This document shows, piece after piece, positions 16,114 to 25,093 of a stretch of 39,747 nucleotides of DNA; position 1 is the stretch's first letter, and every line of letters starts with the position of its first letter. The translations under genes were made by a program, and so were the position numbers. The notes under the pieces are model-generated. The model was not told where the DNA came from. It saw only the letters and a list, made by a program, of their open reading frames with translations, and did no database searches. The DNA is from Zetaproteobacteria bacterium (GTDB lineage: Bacteria; Pseudomonadota; Zetaproteobacteria; Mariprofundales; Mariprofundaceae): the NCBI GenBank assembly GCA_003233235.1, contig QILF01000127.1, positions 1 to 39,747 of the forward strand, given 5' to 3'.

Positions 16114-17243
16114 GCGGCGATGTTCGGCGATTGGCTCCTTTCGATCCGCTATTACTCGGTTGCGTGTTGATATTGCTGACGGTCAGCCTGCTGATGGTTG
16201 CAAGTGCGAGCATGAGTATTTCAGCTGTGCGGTATGGTGATGCCTACCGCATTATCGGTCATTGGGTGGTGTATGTGCCGCTTGGTTTGGGTTTGTTGTG
16301 GCTGGTGGCACGCATTGATGTTGACTGGTGGCGCTCAATGGTGATGCCGATTATGGGAATGGCACTGCTGCTTATGTTGCTGGTGTTGATTCCGGGCGTT
16401 GGTTCTGAAATCAACGGCGCGCGACGTTGGTATTCGCTGTTTGGTCTGACCTTGCAACCGGTGGAAATCATTAAACCGGTGGTGGTCATTTACATGGCTT
16501 ATTATATGGCCGCGTTTCCGGATCGGCTGCGCCGTTTTTCAACAGGGCTTGCGCCCATGATGGTGGTGCTTGGCATGGTGGTTTTGCTATTGCTGTTGCA
16601 GCCGGATTTCGGGAGTTCCGTATTGCTGGCGGCACTGTGTATTGCGATGTGGTTTGTCGGCGGGGTTCCGTTGCGACATTTGTTTTTAATGCTTGTCAGT
16701 GTTGCTCCGTTAGGCGCGGCGATTATGCTGGCCGAGCCGTATCGAGTGAAGCGCTTTCTCAGTTTTCTTGATCCGTGGGCGGATCCTTTGGGTAGCGGTT
16801 ATCAACTGGTGCAATCCATGCTTGCTTTCGGTTCTGGTGGTTTGCACGGCGCAGGGCTTGGACAGGGCGTGCAAAAGCTCTTTTATTTGCCGGAGCCGTT
16901 TACAGATTTTATTTCCGCAGTCATCGGCGAAGAGCTTGGTTTATTGGGTATGTTGGCATTGATTATGATTTATGGTCTGCTGTTCTGGCGGGGCCTGAAG
17001 TTGGCACGACAGACCAAAGACACATTTCAGCGTTTGGTTGTGGTCGGTTGTGTCGTGCTGCTGGCGACGACGTTTTTTATCAATCTGGCTGCAGCCATGG
17101 GTGTGATGCCGACCAAGGGCATGCCGATGCCGCTGATGTCGTACGGCGGCAGCGCGTTGTTTGGAAATTGTATCCTGCTGGGGCTGATTTTTTCGGTGCA
17201 ACGTCGCCAGCCGTATAATGCGCATCGCGAGGCGCGCGCATGA
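16110..17243 (+). CDS. ftsW: Septal peptidoglycan glycosyltransferase FtsW
   Basis: A 377-aa SEDS-family inner-membrane protein with about ten transmembrane helices; it polymerises lipid II at the septum together with FtsI. Typical stretches are LMVASASMSIS in the first helices, INGARRWYSLFGLTLQPVEIIKPVVVIYMAYYMA, LLQPDFGSSVLLAAL, RVKRFLSFLDPWADPLGSGYQLVQSMLAFGSGGLHGAGLGQGVQKLFYLPEPFTDFISAVIGEELGLLG and the MPTKGMPMPLMSYGGSAL ending. Overlaps both neighbours by ATGA. Confidence 0.96.
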   Translation: MSGDVRRLAPFDPLLLGCVLILLTVSLLMVASASMSISAVRYGDAYRIIGHWVVYVPLGLGLLWLVARIDVDWWRSMVMPIMGMALLLMLLVLIPGVGSEINGARRWYSLFGLTLQPVEIIKPVVVIYMAYYMAAFPDRLRRFSTGLAPMMVVLGMVVLLLLLQPDFGSSVLLAALCIAMWFVGGVPLRHLFLMLVSVAPLGAAIMLAEPYRVKRFLSFLDPWADPLGSGYQLVQSMLAFGSGGLHGAGLGQGVQKLFYLPEPFTDFISAVIGEELGLLGMLALIMIYGLLFWRGLKLARQTKDTFQRLVVVGCVVLLATTFFINLAAAMGVMPTKGMPMPLMSYGGSALFGNCILLGLIFSVQRRQPYNAHREARA

Positions 17244-18334
17244 GCGGCTTGCGGCGTTTGTGCATTGTCGGTGGCGGAACCGGCGGGCATGTATTTCCGG
17301 CATTGGCATTGGCGGATGCTGTGCGCGGGCGCTGGTCATCCTCCGAAGTGAGCTTTATCGGCGCGGAACGTGGTTTGGAATCGAAATTATTGCCGGAACG
17401 TGGTGAGCAGGCGTTGTTTTTGCGCATGCACAGCGTTCAGGGGGCGAAAGCGGTGCAGAAGTTGCGCGTTCTACTTTGGGAATTACCACGTGCAGTATTG
17501 AAAATTCGCCGCCATTGGGGTGCAAAGCAGCCGCATCTGGTGGTTGGTGTGGGCGGCTATGCCAGTGTTGCCGGTGTGCTTGCCGGTGTGTTGTGTCGCG
17601 TTCCTGTTGTGCTTTACGAACAGAATGCCGTGCCGGGCATGGTGAACCGCAAACTGGCGCGTTTTTGTCGTAAAATATTACTTGGTTTCTCCGATGCGGC
17701 CAAAGGGTTGCCCGAAAGCAAAACACTGTTTTCCGGAAATCTGGTTGCAGCGGCCATTCGTCGCGTACGCTGGCAGTCGCATCAGCCACCGGTGCTGATG
17801 GTGCTGGGAGGCTCGCAGGGTGCGCAGATTCTAAACGATACTTTACCTGCCGCTTGCAAATTATTGCGCAATAACGGTCACAAATTTCGGGTGACGCATG
17901 TTGCCGGTTCGCAGCAGCGGGTTCCGGCATTGCTTGATGCTTATGCCGAAGCTGGTGTGGATGCGCAGGTGATGGGTTTTTGTCGCGATATGCCGAAATT
18001 GTACGGCGAAGCGGATTTGTTGCTGGCGCGTGCCGGTGCGATGACGGTTTGCGAAGCGGCGGTAGTAGGTTTACCGGGAATTTTCGTGCCGTTGCCGCAT
18101 GCTGCGGACAACCATCAGTTTTATAATGCACAATCGCTTGTTACAGCCGGTGGTGGTGTGGTGATTGAGCAGGGTGATTTGTCCGCAGAGCTATTGGCAG
18201 AGCACATTGGCGAACTTCTGTTCGACAGCAAACGGCTTCTGCAAATGAGCGAGGCAGCACATCAGACGCAACCGCAAGACAGCGAAAAACGCATGCTTGA
18301 TGTGCTTGGCCGCTGGCTGGAGGTGAACGCATGA
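17240..18334 (+). CDS. murG: UDP-GlcNAc:lipid I N-acetylglucosaminyltransferase MurG
   Basis: A 364-aa GT-B-fold glycosyltransferase on the inner face of the membrane that converts lipid I to lipid II. Seen: the N-terminal glycine-rich loop IVGGGTGGHVFPALALAD, GVGGYASVAGVLAG, LYEQNAVPGMVNRKLARF, the second-domain VLGGSQGAQILNDTLP, and LLLARAGAMTVCEAAVVGLPGIFVPLPHAADNHQFYNAQSL for UDP-GlcNAc binding. ATGA overlaps at both ends. Confidence 0.97.
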   Translation: MSGLRRLCIVGGGTGGHVFPALALADAVRGRWSSSEVSFIGAERGLESKLLPERGEQALFLRMHSVQGAKAVQKLRVLLWELPRAVLKIRRHWGAKQPHLVVGVGGYASVAGVLAGVLCRVPVVLYEQNAVPGMVNRKLARFCRKILLGFSDAAKGLPESKTLFSGNLVAAAIRRVRWQSHQPPVLMVLGGSQGAQILNDTLPAACKLLRNNGHKFRVTHVAGSQQRVPALLDAYAEAGVDAQVMGFCRDMPKLYGEADLLLARAGAMTVCEAAVVGLPGIFVPLPHAADNHQFYNAQSLVTAGGGVVIEQGDLSAELLAEHIGELLFDSKRLLQMSEAAHQTQPQDSEKRMLDVLGRWLEVNA

Positions 18335-19710
18335 AGGGGCGTGTGCAGTGTATTCATTTCACCGGTATTGGCGGTATCGGCATGAGTGGTATTGCCGAAG
18401 TGCTGCATAATCAGGGTTTTGTCGTGCAGGGTTCGGATGCTGCTGAAAGTGCCAATGTTGAACGCTTGCGCAGGCTTGGGATTAAAGTGATGGTCGGTCA
18501 CGCTGCCGGTCAGTTGGGTGAAGCGCAGGTGGTGGTGGTGACATCGGCAATTACTGCGAATAATCCTGAATTACTCGAAGCCGTGTCGCGCGGGATTCCG
18601 GTCATACCACGCGCCGAAATGCTGGCTGAACTGATGCGCATGAAGCAGGGCATTGCGGTTGCCGGAAGTCATGGGAAAACCACGATTACTTCGCTGATTG
18701 CGCACGGTATGGAGGAGGCTGCACTTGATCCGACGTATGTGATTGGCGGGCGTCTGATTGCCAGCGGCGACAATGCGCGTTTGGGCGAAAGCCCGTATCT
18801 GGTGGCCGAGGCGGACGAGAGCGACGGTTCATTTTTGCGATTATCGCCGGTCATTGCTGTGGTCAGCAATATTGATCCGGAACATCTCGATCATTACGGT
18901 GATTTCGAACATTTGATGGGTGCTTTCCGGCAGTTTGTCGCCTCCGTTCCGTTTTACGGGCGTGCGATATTGCATCACGAACATCCCAATGTGGCATTGT
19001 TGCGTGATAATTTACACAAACCGGTGCGAACTTACGGGTGCAGCCTGCAGGCGGACATTCATTTGCTGGAAAGCGTGCCGGAAGCCGGTGGTCAGCAGCT
19101 AAAAGTCGGTTTTTCCGGTCATGATGAAACGATGTTTTTTCGACTGCCTATGCCGGGAATACACAATGCAGAGAACGCATTGGCGGCTGTGGCGGTGTTG
19201 CGCGAACTGGCGGTGAAACCAGCGGTGATCGCGCGGGCGATGGAATCATTTTCCGGCATTCAGCGGCGCTTCCAGATGGCAGTGCTGGGCAGCGGTGTGT
19301 TGATTGATGATTACGCGCATCATCCACGTGAAATCAAAGTGACGTTGACCACTGCGCGCCAGTCTTATCCCGAGCAGGCTCCGTTGGTGATTTTTCAGCC
19401 GCACCGTTATACGCGAAGCCGCGATTTGATGGATGAATTTCTCGGCGCGTTCGACGAGTCGGGCGAGGTGGTGTTGCTGCCGATTTATGCCGCCAGTGAG
19501 ATGCCGATTGAAGGCGTGAGCAGCGAAGTCATGGCTGCCGGTATGCAGCAGCGGGGGCATAAAAACGTGCGTTGCTGCGTAGACCTGAATGAAGCGCGCA
19601 ACATTTCGATTGCGGCGTTGGAAAATGGACGTGTGGTGCTGATGATGGGTGCTGGTTCCATTGGCGGGTTGGCAGAATCGCTGCGTCAATCAATGCGGGA
19701 GGCTGCGTAA
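18331..19710 (+). CDS. murC: UDP-N-acetylmuramate:L-alanine ligase MurC
   Basis: A 459-aa first Mur ligase of the stem-peptide pathway. N-terminal HFTGIGGIGMSGIAEVLHNQGFVVQGSD, ATP loop AVAGSHGKTTITSLIAHGM, AEADESDGSFLRLSPVIAVVSNIDPEHLDHYG, the IHNAENALAAVAV segment, GIQRRFQM, DDYAHHPREIKVTL and FQPHRYTRSRDLMDEF are all in family order. Length is normal. It overlaps murG (ATGA) and murB (TAATG). Confidence 0.97.
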   Translation: MKGRVQCIHFTGIGGIGMSGIAEVLHNQGFVVQGSDAAESANVERLRRLGIKVMVGHAAGQLGEAQVVVVTSAITANNPELLEAVSRGIPVIPRAEMLAELMRMKQGIAVAGSHGKTTITSLIAHGMEEAALDPTYVIGGRLIASGDNARLGESPYLVAEADESDGSFLRLSPVIAVVSNIDPEHLDHYGDFEHLMGAFRQFVASVPFYGRAILHHEHPNVALLRDNLHKPVRTYGCSLQADIHLLESVPEAGGQQLKVGFSGHDETMFFRLPMPGIHNAENALAAVAVLRELAVKPAVIARAMESFSGIQRRFQMAVLGSGVLIDDYAHHPREIKVTLTTARQSYPEQAPLVIFQPHRYTRSRDLMDEFLGAFDESGEVVLLPIYAASEMPIEGVSSEVMAAGMQQRGHKNVRCCVDLNEARNISIAALENGRVVLMMGAGSIGGLAESLRQSMREAA

Positions 19711-20603
19711 TGGCCGACTGGTGGAACAAACTGCAAAAACTCGGTGAATGCAGCCAGAACGAGCCGATGTCGCGGCATACAACGCTTGGTGTGGGTGGTG
19801 AAGCACGTTGGTTTTTCCGTCCGGCGAGTCGCGCGGCGATTGTCAGTGCCATGCAGTGTATTCCGGCGGATGTACCACTGTTGCCGTTGGGTCGTGGCAG
19901 CAATTTATTGATTTCAGACGATGGTTTTACAGGTGTGGTGCTGGATGTCGGTAAATTGAACGCGGTGAGCGTAAAGGAACAAATATTGACTGCCGAATGC
20001 GGTGTGCGGATGAGTAAGGTGGCTCGCCAGTGTGCTGAAAACGGACTCAGCGGGCTTGAATTTATGGCAACGGTTCCCGGTGATATTGGCGGTGGCGTGG
20101 CGATGAATGCAGGCGCTTTCGAACAGCAGGTTTCCGACAGTTTAACCGGCATCGAACTGGTTAGCAGAGAAGGCGAGGTGAAGACGCTATCTGCCGGTAC
20201 ATTGCAGATGGGTTACCGGCATACGCGGTTGCCTGCCGGTTCGCTGGTGTTGAGTGCGACTTTTTCCCTGCAGGCGGATGATGCGGATGCCATTCGTGAA
20301 ACCATGCGCCAAATGCGTGCTAAACGCGGTGGTTCGCAGCCGTTGGAATTGCCGAATTGTGGTTCGGTATTTAAAAACCCGCAGGGCGATCACGCCGCGC
20401 GTCTTATCGAAGCGGCGGGTCTCAAGGGTTTGCGCATTGGCGGTGCACGTATTTCGGAAAAACATGCCAATTTCATTGTCAACGAAGGCGATGCCAAGAG
20501 CAGTGATGTGCTGGCGCTGATTGAACATGCCAAAACGGTGGTCGAACAACGTTTCGGCGTGTGTCTGGAGCCGGAAGTGCGTGCTATCGGTGGTGCATTA
20601 TGA
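19710..20603 (+). CDS. murB: UDP-N-acetylenolpyruvoylglucosamine reductase MurB
   Basis: A 297-aa FAD-containing reductase giving UDP-MurNAc, the committed precursor of the stem-peptide ligases encoded around it. Seen: HTTLGVGGEARWFFRP, LLPLGRGSNLLISDDGF, GLEFMATVPGDIGGGVAMNAGAFEQQV, MGYRHTRLP, and NCGSVFKNPQGDHAARLIEAAGLKGLRIGGARISEKHANFIVN. The GSVFKNP box and short length mark a type II MurB. Placing murB between murC and ddl is the alternative dcw order (not the E. coli one). Confidence 0.96.
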   Translation: MADWWNKLQKLGECSQNEPMSRHTTLGVGGEARWFFRPASRAAIVSAMQCIPADVPLLPLGRGSNLLISDDGFTGVVLDVGKLNAVSVKEQILTAECGVRMSKVARQCAENGLSGLEFMATVPGDIGGGVAMNAGAFEQQVSDSLTGIELVSREGEVKTLSAGTLQMGYRHTRLPAGSLVLSATFSLQADDADAIRETMRQMRAKRGGSQPLELPNCGSVFKNPQGDHAARLIEAAGLKGLRIGGARISEKHANFIVNEGDAKSSDVLALIEHAKTVVEQRFGVCLEPEVRAIGGAL

Positions 20604-21556
20604 CGGTGGATATGCGAAACAAACGGGTCGGTGTGCTGATGGGCGGGGTATCCAACGAGCGGGATATTTCGTTGAAATCAGGTCGTGCGGTACTGGCGGC
20701 CTTGCTGCATAGCGGTGTCGATGCCGTGGAAATAGATTTACGCGAAGATTGGTTGGCGCAGGTACGGGAATCGTCAATCGAGGTCGCGTTTGTTGCCTTG
20801 CACGGGCTGTGGGGCGAAGACGGCTGCGTGCAGGGTATGCTGGAAATTATGCAGCTGCCGTATACCGGTTCCGGCGTGACCGCTTCGGGTTTGTGCATGA
20901 ATAAACGTTTGTGCAAGGCGGTTCTTGAACGGGCGGGTGTTAAAACGCCGGTGGATATTCCAATCAATGCGGATGGGCCGTTGCGCTTTCCGGTGTTTGT
21001 GAAACCGGAATCAGGGGGTTCGAGCATCGGTTTGCATCAGATTCACGATGCAGACGCATGGCAGGCGCTGAATATTGGTGATACGCACGGCTGGATGGCT
21101 GAAATGCCGGTACAGGGTGTAGAAATTGCTGTTTCTGTGCTCAATGGCGAGGCGTTAATACCGGTTGAGCTTGCACCGCGTTCCGGTGTTTACGATTACG
21201 CTTCCAAATATACCGTCGGGGCAACCGAATACTTCGTTCCCGCACGTTTGCCTGCGGAAACCCTCGGTCTTTGCATGCAGCGTGCCGAACAGGCGGTGGC
21301 GGTGACCGGTTGTGTCGGAGCGCCGCGTGTGGACATGATCGTTGGTGATGGTGGCGAGCCGTTGGTGCTGGAAATCAACACCATTCCGGGCATGACGGAA
21401 ACCAGTCTTTTACCGAAAGCAGCCGCAGCGGCAGGGATTGATTTCGATGCACTCTGCTTGCGCATGCTGGAGACGGCGGGGCTGCAATCCGCGCATGAGG
21501 TTGGCGGGGAAGATGCAATTGCCGGAAAAAACGCAACCGGGAGGTTGGCGGTATGA
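20600..21556 (+). CDS. ddl: D-alanine:D-alanine ligase
   Basis: A 318-aa ATP-grasp enzyme making D-Ala-D-Ala, the substrate that MurF adds. Seen: KRVGVLMGGVSNERDISLKSG, ALHGLWGEDGCVQGMLEIMQLPYTGSGVTASGLCMNK, the ATP-binding FPVFVKPESGGSSIGLHQI, YTVGATEYFVPARL, and EINTIPGMTETSLLPKAAAAAGI with metal ligands. The track ORF opens at 20561 inside murB; ATG 20600 overlaps the murB stop (ATGA) and begins the family sequence. The stop overlaps the first of three repeated ATG codons leading into ftsQ. Confidence 0.95.
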   Translation: MTVDMRNKRVGVLMGGVSNERDISLKSGRAVLAALLHSGVDAVEIDLREDWLAQVRESSIEVAFVALHGLWGEDGCVQGMLEIMQLPYTGSGVTASGLCMNKRLCKAVLERAGVKTPVDIPINADGPLRFPVFVKPESGGSSIGLHQIHDADAWQALNIGDTHGWMAEMPVQGVEIAVSVLNGEALIPVELAPRSGVYDYASKYTVGATEYFVPARLPAETLGLCMQRAEQAVAVTGCVGAPRVDMIVGDGGEPLVLEINTIPGMTETSLLPKAAAAAGIDFDALCLRMLETAGLQSAHEVGGEDAIAGKNATGRLAV

Positions 21557-21594
21557 GCCAGACGATATGAGTCAAACGATATGAGCCAGACAAA
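21553..21594 (+). repeat. Triplicated 14-bp start region of ftsQ
   Basis: ATGAGCCAGACGAT (21553), ATGAGTCAAACGAT (21567) and ATGAGCCAGACAAA (21581) follow each other with a 14-bp period. The first ATG overlaps the ddl stop. Copies one and two each encode MSQTI followed by TGA that overlaps the next ATG. Only the third ATG opens ftsQ. Confidence 0.93.
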
Positions 21595-22342
21595 CCGTCG
21601 CCGTAAGCCTGCACATGACAAACCCCTGCGTTTACAATCGCTGTCGCGGTTTTTATTGCGTATTGGCATGGGTGTGTTGGTGATTGCGGTGCTGGCTGGC
21701 GGCGGGCGCTGGCTGAATCAGGCGATGACGGTGAATACGTGGAAAATTCATGGTGTTTCCGAAGCGCTGGAATTGGCAGTGGAAAAACAACTGGAGGCGA
21801 TGCGGCCACTGGATCTTGTGGATGCATGGCCACCGCGTTTGCGCAAGCAGTTGTTGGCCAACGTACCGGATATTGCCGAGTTAAATATTACCCGCCAATT
21901 ACCGGATAAACTGGAAATTCAGGCAACGGCGCGTGTGCCGATGGCTTTGTGGCAGGACGCAGAAGGTGGTGTATTGCTGGTTGACGGTTATGGCACGGCA
22001 TATCGCGCACTGCGTACCGGAGAGGCGCTTGATTTGCCGTTGTTGCGGGTTTCAAAAGCGGAATTGGCGGAAAGCATGAGCCTGCTTGTGGCATTGAAGC
22101 AGGAAGATGCCGTGCGTTATGCGCATTTAAGTGAATGGATGGCTGAACCACAAGGCTGGCGCCTGAATTTTGAACGTGGTCGCTGCTGGCGGTTGCCGCG
22201 CGGTGCGCAGGCCATGCCGCGCATGCAGGGTGTGTTGGCGCTGATGCACGACAAACGCTGGAAAAATGGTGATTGGCGCATTGATGCGCGCGTCGGTTCA
22301 CGATGGTTTATACGTAAATCAAAATCGGGAGGAATGGTCTAA
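21581..22342 (+). CDS. ftsQ: Cell division protein FtsQ
   Basis: A 253-aa bitopic protein of the FtsQLB complex. A basic cytoplasmic tail (NRRRKPAHDK) is followed by one membrane helix (IGMGVLVIAVLAGGGRWL), then a POTRA domain (MTVNTWKIHGVSEALELAVEKQL to RVPMALWQ) and the beta domain. The POTRA beginning and position between ddl and ftsA identify it. Its start lies in a three-copy 14-bp repeat, so ribosomes may reach it by chained reinitiation from ddl. TAATG overlap with ftsA. Confidence 0.9.
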   Translation: MSQTNRRRKPAHDKPLRLQSLSRFLLRIGMGVLVIAVLAGGGRWLNQAMTVNTWKIHGVSEALELAVEKQLEAMRPLDLVDAWPPRLRKQLLANVPDIAELNITRQLPDKLEIQATARVPMALWQDAEGGVLLVDGYGTAYRALRTGEALDLPLLRVSKAELAESMSLLVALKQEDAVRYAHLSEWMAEPQGWRLNFERGRCWRLPRGAQAMPRMQGVLALMHDKRWKNGDWRIDARVGSRWFIRKSKSGGMV

Positions 22343-23577
22343 TGGCCAAACACGAGCAGATTCTTGTCGGGCTGGATATTGGTACCAGTAAAATCGCCTG
22401 CGTGGTGTCCGAAGCCGGACCGGACGGGAGATTGGATGTCATTGGTATCGGCACGCACCCGTCACGCGGTTTGCGCAAGGGTGTGGTGGTCAATATCGAA
22501 AGTACGGTGGAATCAATCCGGTTGGCGGTTGAAGAAGCTGAATTGATGGCCGGTATCGAAATTAAATCGGTATTTACCGGCATTGCCGGAAGCCACATTC
22601 GCGGTTGTAACAGCCACGGCGTGGTTGCCACCAAGGGTGGTGAAGTGACAGCGGAAGACGTGGACCGGGTGATTGACGCGGCACGGGCGATGAAAATACC
22701 GGCGGATCAGAAAATCCTGCACATCCTGCCGCAGGAATACATTATTGATAATCAGGATGGTATTCGCGAACCCATCGGCATGAGCGGGGTGCGGCTGGAG
22801 GTTAAAGTACACATTGTGACCGGCGCCGTTTCCAGTGCGCAGAATATTATTAAATGCTGTAACCGCTGCGGTTTGGATGTGGCGGATATGGTGCTTGAAC
22901 AGGTGGCATCCAGCGAAGCGGTTCTGGCTCAGGATGAAAAAGATATTGGTGTCGCGCTGGTCGATATTGGCGGTGGAACTTCTGATATTGCCGTATTTCT
23001 TGATGGTGCGATTCGGCATACGGAAGTCATTCCCATCGGTGGCGATCACTTAACCAATGATCTGGTTGTCGGTTTGCGCACCAGTGCGCGCGAGGCGGAT
23101 CAGTTGAAACGTAAATATGGCGCTTGCATGGTGTCGATGGTGTCGCCCGAGGAACAGATTGAAATTCCGAGTGTTGGCGGACGTCCGCCACGTCCGATGC
23201 CGAGGCAGGTGATGGCGCAAATTCTCGAACCGCGCGTTGAGGAATTGTATGAACTGGTCAAAGCGGAGCTGACGCGCTCCGGTTATCAGGAACTGGTGGC
23301 GGCTGGACTGGTGATTACCGGCGGCAGCAGCTTACTGGAAGGTATGGTTGAACTGGCAGAAGAGATTTTCGATATGCCGGTTCGCATGGGACGACCCGAC
23401 GGTGTGGGCGGATTGGCGGATGTGGTTTCCAGTCCGATGTACGCCACGGGTGTCGGGTTAATCAAATACGGGCATAGCTATCGGGAATCGGAGCCTGCGA
23501 CAGCCAGTCGCGGTGCACCGTCGGTATTTGCCCGTGCATGGGCGCGCATGCGCCAGTGGTTTGGTGATGAGGCATAA
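22342..23577 (+). CDS. ftsA: Cell division protein FtsA
   Basis: A 411-aa actin-like ATPase that anchors FtsZ to the membrane. Seen: the phosphate-1 loop VGLDIGTSKIACVV, the 1C domain region, phosphate-2 VALVDIGGGTSDIAVF, the adenosine motif GLVITGGSSLLEGM, and a C-terminal amphipathic helix (SVFARAWARMRQWFGDEA) that serves as membrane target. Family length. Overlaps ftsQ by TAATG. Confidence 0.97.
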   Translation: MAKHEQILVGLDIGTSKIACVVSEAGPDGRLDVIGIGTHPSRGLRKGVVVNIESTVESIRLAVEEAELMAGIEIKSVFTGIAGSHIRGCNSHGVVATKGGEVTAEDVDRVIDAARAMKIPADQKILHILPQEYIIDNQDGIREPIGMSGVRLEVKVHIVTGAVSSAQNIIKCCNRCGLDVADMVLEQVASSEAVLAQDEKDIGVALVDIGGGTSDIAVFLDGAIRHTEVIPIGGDHLTNDLVVGLRTSAREADQLKRKYGACMVSMVSPEEQIEIPSVGGRPPRPMPRQVMAQILEPRVEELYELVKAELTRSGYQELVAAGLVITGGSSLLEGMVELAEEIFDMPVRMGRPDGVGGLADVVSSPMYATGVGLIKYGHSYRESEPATASRGAPSVFARAWARMRQWFGDEA

Positions 23578-23717
23578 GGAAGCAGATGGTGAAGCGGAAG
23601 AAAATATCGGGTGCAGGCAGATTGATGGGATAGATAGACGGGACAAGCGGAAAAACGGCAGTGAGAGCAAAAGGGAAGTAACAAAAAATACCGGAATACT
23701 AAACAAGGAGAGGTGAT

Positions 23718-24899
23718 ATGAGTACTTTATTTACATTGGATGACACACTCGGGCAGTCGGCGAATTTAAAGGTTGTCGGCGTCGGTGGCGGTGGTGGTAA
23801 CGCATTGAATAATATGATAAATCAGAACTTGCGCGGCGTAGATTTTATTATTGCCAATACCGATGCGCAGGCCATCGAAATGAGTACAGCCGATATTAAG
23901 ATTCAACTCGGTACGGATATTACACGCGGGCTGGGCGCGGGTGCTGATCCGCAGACAGGCAGGGTGGCGGCAGAAGCAGAGCGCGAGCATTTGCGTGAGG
24001 TGTTGGCCGATACGGACATGCTGTTTGTGACCGCAGGCATGGGTGGCGGAACCGGAACAGGCGGTGCGCCGGTGATTGCCGAAGTAGCCAAGGAATTGGG
24101 TGTGTTGACGGTTGCTGTGGTGACCAAACCGTTCAATTTTGAAGGCAAACGGCGCATGCGTCAGGCGGAAGCGGGCATTAACGAGCTTGCCAAGTATGTT
24201 GATACGCTGATTATCATTCCTAATCAGAAACTGATTGGTGCGGTCGGTAAGAATACAACGATGCTGGAGGCTTTCCGTAAGGCGGACGATGTGTTGTTGC
24301 AGGCGGTTCGGGGTATTGCCGAGCTGATTACGCATACCGGCTACATGAACGTCGATTTCGCTGATGTTAAAGCGGTGATGAGCGATACTGCCGGTATGGC
24401 GATGATGGGTAGTGGTGTTGCCAGCGGTGAAAACCGTGCTTGCGAGGCCGCCGAGCGGGCGATTTCTTCACCGTTGCTGGAAGATGTCGATATTCACGGT
24501 GCGCGCGGGATTCTGGTTAATGTGACGGGTAGCAAAGATATGACACTGGCCGAATACGACGAAGCAGTAAGTATTATTCATAATATGGCTGACGAGGATG
24601 CCAATATCATCTGTGGTATGGTGTATGACGAAAGCAGCGAAGACGATATTCGTGTTACCGTGGTGGCAACGGGTCTGGCGGGTGCGGAAGTTGCGCGTTT
24701 AACTACCGTCAGCAGCACGCATGAGCCGGTTAAAGCCCCGGTGGTGATGCCGATTATGACGGCAGGTGCAGGAAGTGGCGAATCCATGCCGCTGGTTAGT
24801 GCGGAAACGGGGGCGGCGGTTGCTGTTGCAGGTCGTAATCCGGCCTACGACGAGGACGTGTTGCAAGTGCCGACATGGATTCGCAGGCAGGCGGATTGA
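23718..24899 (+). CDS. ftsZ: Cell division GTPase FtsZ
   Basis: A 393-aa tubulin-like GTPase forming the Z ring. Seen: KVVGVGGGGGNALNNM, NTDAQAIEMS, the signature GMGGGTGTGGAPVIAEVAKELG, the T7 loop NVDFADVKAVM, and a C-terminal peptide VLQVPTWIRRQAD that matches the FtsA/ZipA-binding tail in layout. AAGGAG lies close upstream. Unlike the rest of the cluster it does not overlap ftsA: a 140-bp purine-rich spacer precedes it and may hold an own promoter or an RNA leader. The stop lies in a 15-bp tandem repeat. Confidence 0.97.
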   Translation: MSTLFTLDDTLGQSANLKVVGVGGGGGNALNNMINQNLRGVDFIIANTDAQAIEMSTADIKIQLGTDITRGLGAGADPQTGRVAAEAEREHLREVLADTDMLFVTAGMGGGTGTGGAPVIAEVAKELGVLTVAVVTKPFNFEGKRRMRQAEAGINELAKYVDTLIIIPNQKLIGAVGKNTTMLEAFRKADDVLLQAVRGIAELITHTGYMNVDFADVKAVMSDTAGMAMMGSGVASGENRACEAAERAISSPLLEDVDIHGARGILVNVTGSKDMTLAEYDEAVSIIHNMADEDANIICGMVYDESSEDDIRVTVVATGLAGAEVARLTTVSSTHEPVKAPVVMPIMTAGAGSGESMPLVSAETGAAVAVAGRNPAYDEDVLQVPTWIRRQAD

Positions 24900-24940
24900 T
24901 CGTCGATTGATGAATCGTCGATTGATGAGTCATCGGCTGA
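24894..24940 (+). repeat. 15-bp tandem repeat over the ftsZ stop
   Basis: GATTGA occurs at 24894 (containing the ftsZ TGA), 24905 and 24920, and GGCTGA at 24935. The last three units are spaced 15 bp (GATTGATGAATCGTC, GATTGATGAGTCATC). The 3' end of ftsZ has been copied into the following spacer. Confidence 0.75.
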
Positions 24941-25093
24941 CCAGCGGAGCTTTTCCGTATGCGTTGTTTATGGCATGATGCGCCAACTGTTGTGCGATGT
25001 ATCACATTTTGCACCATGGTTGGCGGGTAAGTTACGCATGCTTGTGAAGTCTGAAAGAGCCGAATGGATGCGTAAATTAACTATGGAGGCGCC

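Noticed and set aside
17355-18131. 258-aa minus-strand ORF
   Set aside because: Antisense shadow of murG.
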